A stretch of DNA of 24,202 nucleotides from BS750m-G4 sp964472195 (GTDB taxonomy: Bacteria; Bacteroidota; Ignavibacteria; Tepidaquicellales; Tepidaquicellaceae). Under the pieces are notes generated by a model. It searched no databases, was not told the DNA's origin, and saw only the letters and a program-made list of their open reading frames with translations. How positions within the stretch are numbered: the first letter of the stretch is position 1; each line of letters starts with the position of its first letter. A program made the translations under genes and the position numbers. Below are positions 24,141 to 24,202 of this stretch, piece after piece. The DNA is taken from the NCBI GenBank assembly GCA_964472195.1, contig CAYYJH010000043.1, positions 1-24,202 of the forward strand, written 5' to 3'.

Positions 24141-24202
24141 ACTTCTTTTTCTTGGTGACATTGGCAATGCTATCGTGACATGCTTCTACTTCCCGCTTGC
24201 GG
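24133..24202 (-). CDS. 3' end of an unidentified gene, cut by the window edge
   Basis: The last 22 codons read RKREVEACHDSIANVTKKKKYS followed by TAA. The composition (more G and C than the surrounding spacer, a Lys-rich end) looks coding, and it ends 128 bases before the rpmG start on the same strand. I cannot name the family from so few residues. The stop codon lies inside a 6-bp hairpin, listed separately. Confidence 0.5.
   Translation of the reverse strand, partial: RKREVEACHDSIANVTKKKKYS

Overview
The window is AT-rich DNA (roughly one third G+C by eye), densely coding, from a Gram-negative bacterium. LpxH (lipid A synthesis), a large outer-membrane beta-barrel and a class A penicillin-binding protein show a diderm envelope. 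Most starts have no Shine-Dalgarno sequence but an A/T-rich leader, and several genes appear to begin with TTG. Together with the gene types this suggests the Bacteroidota/Chlorobiota (FCB) group, perhaps Ignavibacteria. That placement is inference; there is no rRNA or tRNA in the window.

Layout. (1) 321-4784, plus strand: a small two-helix membrane protein, then a tight set of Sua5/YrdC-type threonylcarbamoyl-AMP synthase, a cytoplasmic beta-propeller-like protein with a charged N-terminus, and a membrane-anchored von Willebrand A (VWA) protein. (2) 4925-8482, plus: a 1185-residue outer-membrane beta-barrel protein, preceded by a leader with an 11-bp inverted repeat. (3) 8590-13406, minus: a small secreted VCBS-like protein and a cluster that looks like arsenosugar metabolism (AhpD-like peroxidase, ArsS radical SAM, GT2, GT-C, and a TIGR04282-type glycosyltransferase). 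No arsenite methyltransferase gene (arsM) lies in the window. (4) 13818-18385, plus: an unrecognised single-pass protein with a duplicated cytoplasmic domain, then an 829-residue fusion of a thioredoxin-reductase-like flavoprotein to a NapH/NosR-like polyferredoxin membrane domain. (5) 18486-24202, minus: ndk, a PBP1A-type gene and lpxH in one likely operon, then folE2, a NUDIX gene, rpmG (L33, only 58 codons) and the 3' end of a further gene.

How the genes may work together. The ars-type genes include a plausible polyprenyl-phosphate sugar module: a DPM1-like GT2 to make the donor and a GT-C membrane enzyme to use it. LpxH and PBP1A overlap by four bases and link lipid A and peptidoglycan synthesis in one transcript. 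The propeller and VWA genes are two bases apart and probably act together, but their function is not known to me. The most unusual single gene is the flavoprotein/polyferredoxin fusion, whose flavin-binding C-terminal motif sits at the N-terminus, as if circularly permuted. No CRISPR array, insertion sequence, prophage or tRNA was seen.
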